From: JAEUTH01 sp044230205
GTDB lineage: Bacteria > Bacteroidota > Bacteroidia > AKYH767-A > OLB10
Direction: 5' to 3'
Length of the DNA stretch: 30,918 bases
Assembly: GCA_044230205.1 (NCBI GenBank)
Contig: JBGARN010000042.1
Location: 1-30,918 of the forward strand
The first letter of the stretch is position 1; each line of letters starts with the position of its first letter. The notes under the pieces are model-generated. The model worked only from the letters and a program-made list of their open reading frames with translations. It was not told where the DNA came from and did not search any database. A program made the position numbers and the translations under genes. Positions 17,822-24,891 of the stretch are shown piece by piece.

Positions 17822-18883
17822 TCAGGCATTTGCATTCTCAAATTGCTGCATCAAATCAATCAACACTTTTACACTTTCAATTGGTAAGGCATTATAAAGC
17901 GATGCCCTGAAACCGCCTGAGTACCTGTGCCCTTTAATACCTACTATGCCTGCTTCTTTGCAAGTACTTAAAAATTTATTTTCAATTTCAGGATTCTTTG
18001 CAGTAAAACAAACATTCATTTTCGAACGATCTTTTATTTCAACATTACCCGTAAATAAACTGTTCCGGTCAATTTCTGCATACAATAAAGCAGCTTTCTC
18101 ATCATTAATTTTTTCAACAGCCTTTACGCCTCCCATTTCTTTAAGCCATTCAAGCGTAAGCATTGCAACATATACAGCATAAACAGGTGGTGTGTTAAAC
18201 ATTGATTCGTTATCAATGTGAATTTGATAACTCAGCATTGATGGAATATTACGGGCTACTTTACCAAGACAATCATTTTTGACTATTACACAGGTGGTGC
18301 CTGCTGCACCCATATTCTTTTGTGCCCCTGCATATATTAGAGCAAATTTTGAAACATCAATGGTTCTTGAAAAAATATCGCTGCTCATATCGCAAACTAC
18401 AGGAACAGGCGAGTCAGGAAAGAAATGCATCTGCGTACCGTATATGGTATTGTTACTGGTAATATGAAAGTAATCTGCATCAGCCGGAATCGTAAAGGAT
18501 GAAGGTATGTAGTTATAGTTTTTGTCGGAACTTGAAGCAACAATTTCAGTGTTGCCAATTAACTTAGCTTCCTTAATTGCCTTGCTGGCCCATACACCGG
18601 TTTCAAGATACGCTGCTTTTGTATTTAATAAATTATGTGGAACCATAGTAAACTGGGTACTTGCTCCTCCACCAAGAAATAAAACTGAATAACCTTCAGG
18701 CACATTCAATAATTCTTTAACAAGATTTCTTGCCCGCTCCATAACTTCAGTAAATGCTTCACCGCGGTGCCCGATTTCAAGAATACTTAATCCTGAATTA
18801 TTATAGTCTATAATGCTTTGTGCAGCTTTTTTTAAAACTTGTTGTGGAAGTATGGCTGGCCCGGCACCAAAATTATGTTTCAT
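17822..18883 (-). CDS. serC: Phosphoserine aminotransferase
   Basis: The PLP-dependent enzyme converts 3-phosphohydroxypyruvate and glutamate to phosphoserine and 2-oxoglutarate in serine synthesis, and also acts in pyridoxal phosphate synthesis. I place the start at 18883, where the protein begins MKHNFGAGPAILPQ like known SerC enzymes. An in-frame ATG at 18913 would add 10 unconserved residues. The resulting length is 353 residues, slightly below E. coli SerC (362). The phosphate-binding GGGASTQF block, the Asp before SSDIFS, and the PLP Lys189 in YAGAQKNMG are visible, as is the C-terminal GHRYSGGFRASLYNA. It is followed by DUF1015 and preceded at about 110 bases by a secreted unknown. The usual partner serA is not in this window. 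Confidence 0.96.
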   Translation of the reverse strand: MKHNFGAGPAILPQQVLKKAAQSIIDYNNSGLSILEIGHRGEAFTEVMERARNLVKELLNVPEGYSVLFLGGGASTQFTMVPHNLLNTKAAYLETGVWASKAIKEAKLIGNTEIVASSSDKNYNYIPSSFTIPADADYFHITSNNTIYGTQMHFFPDSPVPVVCDMSSDIFSRTIDVSKFALIYAGAQKNMGAAGTTCVIVKNDCLGKVARNIPSMLSYQIHIDNESMFNTPPVYAVYVAMLTLEWLKEMGGVKAVEKINDEKAALLYAEIDRNSLFTGNVEIKDRSKMNVCFTAKNPEIENKFLSTCKEAGIVGIKGHRYSGGFRASLYNALPIESVKVLIDLMQQFENANA

Positions 18884-18992
18884 CAATGATAGTACTTCTA
18901 AAGTAGCATTCATATTGTATGTCTGAATTAAATGACAAAGAAAAACTTAACGTTTCAATACTCAAATTAAAAATTCGAAACTTTAGTAAAGT

Positions 18993-19901
18993 TTAATCTT
19001 TAGGTGGATTGTAAAACTCCCTTTTCTTTTTATCAGTAAATCCCGGTTTATCAGAATCACCCTCATTGCGTACGTCAATATCATGAAAATAATTCCATTT
19101 ACCTTTTTTCCATTGCAAAGCATCATAGGTTAAGTCGGGCCCATACGATTGCCTTTGATTTTTAAATGCCTGATTAGAAGGAGCAAGGTGGTCGAAAACA
19201 ATTTTATGAATATTTTCATCCCAATGCAGCAGCATGCTTACTTCTGCGTTAAATTCAAAAATTATTCGCGATTGTGTTTTTTTTTCGAATTGAAGAACCG
19301 GTGCTCCAAACTGTGCTTCGTTATTGTTAAAAGTTAGCACATCTATTACTTTTTTTGTGGTTTGCTTAGTATTCCCTTTCCAGCCTAATAAAGTGTAATA
19401 GGTAGTTTTTTTATTTTTAGTTTCAATAATCTTATAGTAAAGGGCACCAAACCATTTGTCGGCCTTCAATTGTTTTTTTAGCAGTAAAGCTGAATCAATT
19501 TGCCCTTCCTGCAGTTCAATTACTTTGAATATTTTCTTCTTTGGATTGCGGTATTGAATAAAACCATAATAGCGATACTTGCTACCGGAGTCAGTCGGTA
19601 GTGTCCAGCTGTATATTCTTACATTCTTATCATCGCTTATTATTTTTGATACGTTCTTAATTGAATCAAATGAATAGCTGAATGTGTTAGGTGATTGCAA
19701 CACATTTTTCATTTCATAGCGCAGATTATTACAGGCAGAAATTCTTACGGAATCATTACTGCCCTTTAAAATGGAATCACCATATAATTTCAACTGCTCT
19801 TCTTTAAGCCTGATACTTTGTTCATCTAAAAGCATAAGCTGTTGGGCAAATAGTTTGAAGCCACAAACAACCATTAATGAAGTTAAAGTAAGAGTTCTCA
19901 T
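18993..19901 (-). CDS. Secreted conserved protein of unknown function
   Basis: 302 residues with an N-terminal signal peptide (TSLMVVCGFKLFAQQ). No enzyme motif is recognised. The protein appears to be a beta-rich domain, with phrases such as YYTLLGWKGN, IDVLTFNNNEAQFGAP, RIIFEFNAEVSMLLHWDE and IVFDHLAPSN. I recall similar phrases in uncharacterised secreted or periplasmic proteins of Flavobacteriia and relatives, so it is probably a phylum-specific family. The end is strongly charged (DKPGFTDKKKREFYNPPKD). It sits between the ferredoxin gene and serC on the same strand, about where serA would be expected, but it is not a dehydrogenase. A hairpin terminator separates it from the ferredoxin gene, so it has its own promoter. 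Confidence 0.8.
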   Translation of the reverse strand: MRTLTLTSLMVVCGFKLFAQQLMLLDEQSIRLKEEQLKLYGDSILKGSNDSVRISACNNLRYEMKNVLQSPNTFSYSFDSIKNVSKIISDDKNVRIYSWTLPTDSGSKYRYYGFIQYRNPKKKIFKVIELQEGQIDSALLLKKQLKADKWFGALYYKIIETKNKKTTYYTLLGWKGNTKQTTKKVIDVLTFNNNEAQFGAPVLQFEKKTQSRIIFEFNAEVSMLLHWDENIHKIVFDHLAPSNQAFKNQRQSYGPDLTYDALQWKKGKWNYFHDIDVRNEGDSDKPGFTDKKKREFYNPPKD

Positions 19902-19959
19902 TGTTATTTATTCATTAAAAACGTTTTAATGGAACAAGAATTATGTACCAATTAAAACA

Positions 19960-19986
19960 AAAAATCCGCCAAGTAAGCGGATTTTT
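19960..19986 (-). terminator. Rho-independent terminator after the ferredoxin gene
   Basis: A 10-bp perfect inverted repeat (19960-19969 with 19977-19986, core ATCCGC/GCGGAT, 7-base loop) lies 21 bases beyond the ferredoxin stop codon. On the minus strand it is followed by TTTTTTG, then TTTTAATT. It should end the ferredoxin transcript before the next gene at 19901. Confidence 0.8.
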
Positions 19987-20007
19987 CATTTGTTTATAAG
20001 TGAATGC

Positions 20008-20355
20008 TCAAACGTGCATTTTTTGTTTCTTGGCAAGCAGTTCTTCTCTGGATTCACGAACCATTTCATCATCCACACAACAATCAACCGGGCAAACTGA
20101 AGCACATTGTGGTTCGTCATGGAAACCAACACATTCAGTGCATTTATCTGAAACGATATAGTAATGATCCATAAATACAGGTGCCTGAGGAGCATCAGCA
20201 TCAACACTACTTCCATCCATTTTTGCAAATGCACCTTTTATGGACGTTCCATCAGAAAAACGCCATTCTGCACCTCCTTCATAAATAGCATTATTAGGGC
20301 ACTCGGGCTCACAAGCCCCACAGTTTATACATTCGTCAGTTATTTTAATAGCCAT
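20008..20355 (-). CDS. 2[4Fe-4S] ferredoxin
   Basis: A 115-residue electron carrier of the bacterial (Alvin-like) type. The first cluster motif is C9-x2-C12-x2-C15-x3-C19-P. The second is C72-x2-C75-x8-C84-x3-C88-P, with the eight-residue spacing typical of the Alvin subgroup. Each cluster would take three cysteines from one motif and the last Cys of the other. Unusually long, about 50 residues separate the motifs (EGGAEWRFSDGTSIKG ... VFMDHYYIVSDK), compared with about 18 in minimal clostridial ferredoxins. It is divergent from the acyl-CoA reductase gene 124 bases away, and I recall this pairing in other Bacteroidota. Its redox partner is not shown. An acidic, cytoplasmic protein. Confidence 0.94.
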   Translation of the reverse strand: MAIKITDECINCGACEPECPNNAIYEGGAEWRFSDGTSIKGAFAKMDGSSVDADAPQAPVFMDHYYIVSDKCTECVGFHDEPQCASVCPVDCCVDDEMVRESREELLAKKQKMHV

Positions 20356-20479
20356 AATGGTTACAGTTTTTAATTTTGTCGCAATAATAATTCAAATTTT
20401 TTAATCGCATAAATTACTTTACTCAATTAATATAAACGAAAGTCATAGTAATAAGTTTTAATAATGGCTTCCGAATCTT

Positions 20480-21547
20480 ATGATGAATAATTTAACAACC
20501 TTTATTGAACTTGGCAGACGCATTGAAAAATTAATCAGCATGGATGCTGCGGGAGCAAATGGACTTGCAGCTCAATTTAAATTGTTTGAAAATGCCGTGA
20601 ACAGGTCAAATGTTGAGAATCCCTGGTTTACGCGCTCCAATGTTATTTTGGCATTTAAGGGAATAATTAAGCTGCTTGAAGAGAGTGCTTTGCGAACATT
20701 TTACTCTCAATACCCTTTAAACTCCGCTAATGATAATAAAAAGCGTATAGGTTTGGTAATGGCCGGCAACATTCCAATGGTTGGCTTTCATGATTTAATG
20801 AACGTTCTGTTAAGCGGTAATGTTGCTGTGGTTAAGCTTTCCTCAGTTGATAAAATCCTAATGAATTATCTCATTGACTTGATGTTGAGTATTGATCCCG
20901 AGCTCAAGCAATCCATAATCAAAGTTGACAAACTTTCCGGGATTGACGCTGTTATTGCAACAGGCAGCAATAATTCATCAAGATATTTTGAATATTATTT
21001 TGGAAAATATCCTCATATAATTAGAAAAAACCGCAATGCTGTATCCGTGCTTACTGGGAATGAGACAGAGGAAGATTTGAAACTTTTAGGGAATGACATT
21101 TTTAATTATTTCGGTTTAGGATGCAGAAATGTATCAAAACTTTATGTCCCGCAAGATTATACGTTTGATACTTTTTTTAAAAGTATTAGCTCATTTGGCA
21201 ATGATCTGCTAATGCACAATAAATATGTAAACAATTACGATTATCATCATGCACTTTTTTTACTTGAAAAGGTTAAGTTTTTAACCAATAACTTTCTTAT
21301 TGTTAAAGAAGATGAATCAATAGCAACGCCTGTTTCGGTTTTGAACTATGAAATGTATGATGATATAAATACTCTTGTTCAGAAGTTAACGGAACAAGCC
21401 GATGATATTCAATGTATAATAAGCAGTAATGAACTAAATATGCCAAAGATTAAAGAAATACATTTCAATTTTGGGGAAGCACAATATCCTGCTGTCAACA
21501 ATTTTGCTGACGGAATCGACACCATGAAATTTATAACTGAATTATAG
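20480..21547 (+). CDS. LuxC-type acyl-CoA reductase
   Basis: 355 residues with the LuxC-family layout: a Rossmann-like segment LVMAGNIPMVGFHDLMNVLL (typical of this family), VVKLSS, the block IATGSNNSSRYFEYYFGKYP, and the active-site region FGLGCRNVSKLYVP with the putative catalytic Cys215. Such enzymes reduce fatty acyl-CoA or acyl-ACP to aldehyde with NADPH. In Bacteroidota, homologues occur without luciferase genes, as here, so bioluminescence is not implied. Two adjacent ATGs (20480 and 20483) could start it; they give the same protein but one residue. It is divergent from the ferredoxin gene. The aldehyde's fate is unknown; lipid or wax-type metabolism is a guess. Confidence 0.88.
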   Translation: MMNNLTTFIELGRRIEKLISMDAAGANGLAAQFKLFENAVNRSNVENPWFTRSNVILAFKGIIKLLEESALRTFYSQYPLNSANDNKKRIGLVMAGNIPMVGFHDLMNVLLSGNVAVVKLSSVDKILMNYLIDLMLSIDPELKQSIIKVDKLSGIDAVIATGSNNSSRYFEYYFGKYPHIIRKNRNAVSVLTGNETEEDLKLLGNDIFNYFGLGCRNVSKLYVPQDYTFDTFFKSISSFGNDLLMHNKYVNNYDYHHALFLLEKVKFLTNNFLIVKEDESIATPVSVLNYEMYDDINTLVQKLTEQADDIQCIISSNELNMPKIKEIHFNFGEAQYPAVNNFADGIDTMKFITEL

Positions 21548-21692
21548 CCAGTTATTGAAAAGTAAATAGGGTAGAGGTTAATGCAAAATTATATCTACTA
21601 TCGTCCTAAGGAGTAAATGGAAGAAGTATAATCAAACGTACTATTTGATCCTGAATTAAGTCCTAATCTAAGAATGTGAAAATTGAAAGTAG

Positions 21693-22253
21693 TTATTTCA
21701 CTCTTTCAACATAGGTTCCGGTACGTGTGTCTACTTTTATTTTTTCGCCTTGTTCAACAAATAAGGGAACATTTATAATAGCACCGGTGCTAACTGTTGC
21801 CTGTTTTAAAGTATTGGTAGCTGTATCACCTTTCATACCTGGTTCTGTATAAGTAATTTCAACTTCAACAAATGTAGGAGGCTCTGCAAGTATTACTTCA
21901 TCATTTTCAAAAGCTACTTTTACCGTAGCTCCATCCATTATAAAATTTACTTTATCACCGAATAACGCTGCTGGCACTGGTATCTGCTCGTAGGATTCAT
22001 TATTCATGCAAATTAAAAAGTCACCATCGGTATACAGGTACTGCAGATCATGGTATTCTACTCTTGCAATTTCCACTTCTTCACCTGTTCTGAAACGGTT
22101 TTCAGCCAGCTTTCCGCTTTTCAGGTTTCGCATTTTTCCCTGGTAAAAAGCTCTAAGGTTACCCGGAGTTCTATGCTGCCATTCAATAATCTGACAAAGT
22201 TCGCCATTATACCTTATTACTGTTCCTACACTTACATCGTTTGTTGTTGCCAT
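21693..22253 (-). CDS. efp: Translation elongation factor P with Asn at the tip position
   Basis: 186 residues, three beta-barrel domains as in the family, ending DTRTGTYVERVK. EF-P binds stalled ribosomes between the P and E sites and stimulates peptide bonds at proline runs. The conserved domain I loop reads HRTPGNLRAFY. Aligned with E. coli KPGKGQAF, the residue that is modified in other bacteria (Lys34, or Arg32 in the rhamnosylated type) is Asn32 here. Neither EpmA/B nor EarP-type modification would act on Asn. I recall similar TPGNLRAFYQ loops in some Sphingobacteriia. It lies just after the terminator of the rpsF-rpsR-rplI operon, about 100 bases beyond rplI, so it probably has its own promoter. 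Confidence 0.96.
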   Translation of the reverse strand: MATTNDVSVGTVIRYNGELCQIIEWQHRTPGNLRAFYQGKMRNLKSGKLAENRFRTGEEVEIARVEYHDLQYLYTDGDFLICMNNESYEQIPVPAALFGDKVNFIMDGATVKVAFENDEVILAEPPTFVEVEITYTEPGMKGDTATNTLKQATVSTGAIINVPLFVEQGEKIKVDTRTGTYVERVK

Positions 22254-22295
22254 TTTATTATTCTTAAAAGAGTAGTTATGTTTTGGTTTTATTAA

Positions 22296-22324
22296 AAAAT
22301 CCTTCCCATTTGGGGAAGGATTTT
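22296..22324 (-). terminator. Terminator of the rpsF-rpsR-rplI operon
   Basis: A 12-bp perfect stem (22296-22307 with 22313-22324, core TCCTTCCC) with a 5-base loop lies 27 bases past the rplI stop codon. On the minus strand it runs into T-rich sequence (TTTTTTAAT). It separates the ribosomal-protein operon from efp. Confidence 0.8.
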
Positions 22325-22350
22325 ATTGAAGTGAATAATATGTTTTTGAA

Positions 22351-22806
22351 TTACTTTTCTTCAGCTGCAATTACTTCAAAATTGAGCTTGCCTTTTACAT
22401 CGCGATGTAAAACTAATTCAGCGACATAAGAACCTAAATGTTTGACATGCTCAGCAGGCATTGCAATTTGTCTTTTATCAATGCTGTAACCCATGTTTTT
22501 AAGTTTGTCAACTAATTGCTGAGAAGTAATACTTCCAAACAGTTTTCCGTTTTCACCGGCTTTGGCAGTAACTGTAATTGTAATTCCGCTTAATGCATCT
22601 GCTAATCCCTGTGCATCCATACGAAGTTTTGCAACTTTATGCGCACGTTGTTTTACGGTTTCTGCATTAACTTTTTTATTGGTTTCATTGGCTATAACTG
22701 CAAGACCTTTTGGGATCAGGTAGTTTAATCCATAACCATTACGAACTTTTACTACTTCGTCTTTATAACCTAGAGATTTAATATCTTCCTTTAATATAAT
22801 TTCCAT
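22351..22806 (-). CDS. rplI: Large-subunit ribosomal protein bL9
   Basis: 151 residues, the usual bL9 length. The N-terminal RNA-binding domain MEIILKEDIKSLGYKDEVVKVRNGYGLNYLIPKGLA is nearly consensus. It is followed by the long connecting helix (TVKQRAHKVAKLRM) and the C-terminal domain with GKLFGSITSQQLVDKL. bL9 binds 23S rRNA at the base of the L1 stalk. It is the third gene of the classical rpsF-rpsR-rplI operon, 54 bases after rpsR, and is followed by a strong terminator. Confidence 0.98.
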   Translation of the reverse strand: MEIILKEDIKSLGYKDEVVKVRNGYGLNYLIPKGLAVIANETNKKVNAETVKQRAHKVAKLRMDAQGLADALSGITITVTAKAGENGKLFGSITSQQLVDKLKNMGYSIDKRQIAMPAEHVKHLGSYVAELVLHRDVKGKLNFEVIAAEEK

Positions 22807-22860
22807 TTTTTAATTTTTAATGATTAACAGAAGGGTTAATACTTCTTAATCGATACATAA

Positions 22861-23145
22861 TTATTTCAACAGATCGCCAACAAATGGCATTAAAGCTATA
22901 TGACGTGCACGTTTAACCGCCTGTCCAACCTTACGTTGAAATTTCAATGATGTTCCTGTAATTCTGCGAGGTAACAATTTACCTTGTTCGTTTACGAATT
23001 TCATAAGGAATTTCTCATCCTTATAGTCAATGTACTTAATGCCTAATTTCTTAAATCGGCAATATTTCCTGCGGTTTGTATCAACATTTACCGGGTTCAA
23101 ATACCTGATTTCGCTATTGCTGGGTCCTGGACTTACTGTACTCAT
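22861..23145 (-). CDS. rpsR: Small-subunit ribosomal protein bS18
   Basis: 94 residues, a little longer than E. coli bS18 (75) because of a Ser/Pro/Asn-rich N-terminal extension of about 20 residues (STVSPGPSNSEIRYLNPV), which is common in Bacteroidota. The conserved core is RRKYCRFKKLGIKYIDYKD, LPRRITGTSLKFQRKVGQA and KRARHIALMPFV. bS18 pairs with bS6 on the platform of the 30S subunit. It begins 12 bases after the rpsF stop codon, so the two are co-translated neighbours. Confidence 0.98.
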   Translation of the reverse strand: MSTVSPGPSNSEIRYLNPVNVDTNRRKYCRFKKLGIKYIDYKDEKFLMKFVNEQGKLLPRRITGTSLKFQRKVGQAVKRARHIALMPFVGDLLK

Positions 23146-23157
23146 TTTTATCTGAAA

Positions 23158-23523
23158 TTAAGCGTTAGAGGATTCGGCTTCAACTAATTTAGCTGCAGCA
23201 TTTTTACGTTTCTTTTCGTTATATGCAATAGCATGCTTGTCCAATGCTACTGTGAGGAATCGCATAACTCTTTCATCACGCTTGTACTCTACTTCAAGTT
23301 TGCCGATAATTTCTCCGGCACCCTTAAATTCGACCAGGTAATAAAATCCCGTATTCTTTTTTTGAATAGGATAAGCCAATTTGCGCAATCCCCAATTGTT
23401 TTCGAAAACAATCATGGCACCGTGTTCGGTGAGGATTTTCTTGAATTTTTCAACTGTTTCGTTTACCTGCTCCTGCGACAAGACCGGATTAAGAATAAAC
23501 ACAGTTTCATACTGATTTGGCAT
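23158..23523 (-). CDS. rpsF: Small-subunit ribosomal protein bS6
   Basis: 121 residues with the bS6 ferredoxin-like fold: QYETVFILNPVLSQEQV, GLRKLAYPIQKKNTGFYYLVEF and YKRDERVMRFLTVALDKHA. It ends in an Ala/Ser/Glu-rich tail. It is the first gene of the operon, with a good promoter just upstream. bS6 forms a dimer with bS18 on the 30S platform; in some bacteria that dimer regulates the operon by binding the leader, and the 31-base leader here is too short to show such a site convincingly. Confidence 0.98.
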   Translation of the reverse strand: MPNQYETVFILNPVLSQEQVNETVEKFKKILTEHGAMIVFENNWGLRKLAYPIQKKNTGFYYLVEFKGAGEIIGKLEVEYKRDERVMRFLTVALDKHAIAYNEKKRKNAAAKLVEAESSNA

Positions 23524-23554
23524 GTGTATTTAATTGATTTTTAAAATGGGAGCG

Positions 23555-23584
23555 CAAATGTAAAATTTGTTTTTTAAAAACCAA
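23555..23584 (-). promoter_or_regulatory. Bacteroidota-type promoter of the rpsF operon
   Basis: On the minus strand a -33 TTG (23584-23582) is followed by exactly 19 bases and the -7 box TACATTTG (23562-23555). This is a full match to the consensus TTG-N17-20-TAnnTTTG of the Bacteroidota primary sigma factor. It lies about 31 bases upstream of the rpsF start codon. Confidence 0.6.
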
Positions 23585-23762
23585 TCTATATAAAGGCTTA
23601 TTTACCAATAGGTAAATGTTAGTTTGTTTTTAACAAACCTTCCGGTTTATTTAAATTATTGGAAAAGTAATTTACTTAAAAGCTGATTTAAAGAGCTTCT
23701 TTGCTAAAATCCTTTAGGAATTTTCTAGTAGTTTTTGTGCTGGAATTTCAGAAGGGATAAAA

Positions 23763-24548
23763 TTAAAGCCAGATATGAGTGACTATAGTATTAACTACTT
23801 CAATGAAAACCAATATGATAATTATCCATTCTAACTTTAGACTTGAACTCTGATGAATCATATTGCTGAATAACTCCAGGTGTTCTGTTACAATTTTTAG
23901 TTGATCCTGTACATTATTCAGTTTGTTCTCAAGGCGCAGTGTTTTTTTCATGCCTATGTCAATTTTTAAAAGTATTTCATTTTGCAAGGCATCAGCGGGT
24001 GAATCAACAATGTAGAGGTTTTCAAGAATTTCATTTTTCAGGTTTAGAGTAACTCCAATAAATTTTTTCAGCTCATGCACTGAAAGTCCTAAGTGACCCT
24101 TCTGACCCAGTCGGGATGTAAACAAAGTCGTTTTGTCCAGAAGCTGGCGGGTTTGAGAAAGGTAATGACTTAAAGCAACTGATTGAGCGGTGTTGAGCAG
24201 TATCAACCTGATTATTTCAATTTCAGGTTCCATTATTTCTATCTTATTAAAGCCAAACCGAATGTTTAATGCGTTCGCTTCAATAACAAATTCTTCTTCT
24301 AATAAAAAGCCACAAACATTCGTTGCAAAATCTGAGGCAACTTTAATGAAATCATATGCTTTTACCGGATCATAATTGACAAAGCAAACTACACCGAATT
24401 TGTAAACGGTAATAAACTGGTCTTTTGCTAATTGGTAGTACAATTCATCAGGATCGGTGCCTATAAGCCCAGCCGGTTGAGCTCGCTTGAAAGAATCAAT
24501 ATCAATAGAATCTGCTACCTGGTAGCTTGAAATATTAAAGGTAACAAT
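23763..24548 (-). CDS. RMD1/DUF155-family membrane protein, start codon unresolved
   Basis: The frame encodes a DUF155 (RMND1/Sif-like) protein: VADSID and DELYYQLAKDQ near the N-terminus, VYKFGVVCFVNY, LLDKTTLFTSRLGQKGHL, NLKNEILENLYIVDSPAD, and a C-terminal membrane anchor LEWIIIILVFIEVVNTIV. The family is found in mitochondria and bacteria; its role is not well defined. The homologous frame extends upstream of the nearest TTG (24443) and contains no ATG before a TAG at 24621-24623. An ATT at 24548 preceded by AGGA would give 261 residues, close to normal. Alternatively, one missing T in the TTTT at 24592-24595 would join the frame to the ATG at 24613. It lies in the same stretch as the broken floA. 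Confidence 0.8.
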   Translation of the reverse strand: MVTFNISSYQVADSIDIDSFKRAQPAGLIGTDPDELYYQLAKDQFITVYKFGVVCFVNYDPVKAYDFIKVASDFATNVCGFLLEEEFVIEANALNIRFGFNKIEIMEPEIEIIRLILLNTAQSVALSHYLSQTRQLLDKTTLFTSRLGQKGHLGLSVHELKKFIGVTLNLKNEILENLYIVDSPADALQNEILLKIDIGMKKTLRLENKLNNVQDQLKIVTEHLELFSNMIHQSSSLKLEWIIIILVFIEVVNTIVTHIWL

Positions 24549-24623
24549 GTCTTTCCTGTAATTATGAAGCGGGCTTTCTTTATTGCTTTTTAAAATTCTG
24601 GGGTGTATTGCATAGAATGACTA

Positions 24624-24891
24624 GATATTTGTGTATGCTCTGATGTTTTTTCAAGAGTTGGAGTGAAAATCATAAAAAATTGGCGAATGAAATATTTAAG
24701 TAGGTCAAATGTATAAAATATCAAGCTAAAAAACAAATCATTGTTATCCTGATAATATTTATTTAGGAGGTAATGCGCAAATTGCATTAGCCAGAATTAG
24801 AAAATGGGATAACTAGAATAAACTCAAAAGGTTAATTAACCTTGAAAGGAAGGTGCAAAAAGGTATTAGCTAATTACTACAGAAAAGGCAC
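24624..24891. other. Intergenic stretch without a supported gene
   Basis: Between the DUF155 start region and the floA remnant I see no protein with recognisable features. A short minus-strand frame (ending at 24590, 65 codons, Phe/Tyr/Leu-rich) covers most of it and includes the ATG at 24613 that may be the true DUF155 start; the rest looks spurious. No RNA gene or repeat recognised. Confidence 0.4.

Noticed and set aside
20480..21547. Bioluminescence operon suggested by the LuxC-like protein.
   Set aside because: No luxA, luxB, luxD or luxE is nearby; LuxC-family reductases occur widely in non-luminous Bacteroidota.
24590..24787. 65-codon minus-strand frame between DUF155 and floA as a separate small gene.
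   Set aside because: Hydrophobic and aromatic low-information sequence; its only meaningful part is the ATG that could start DUF155 after a frameshift.
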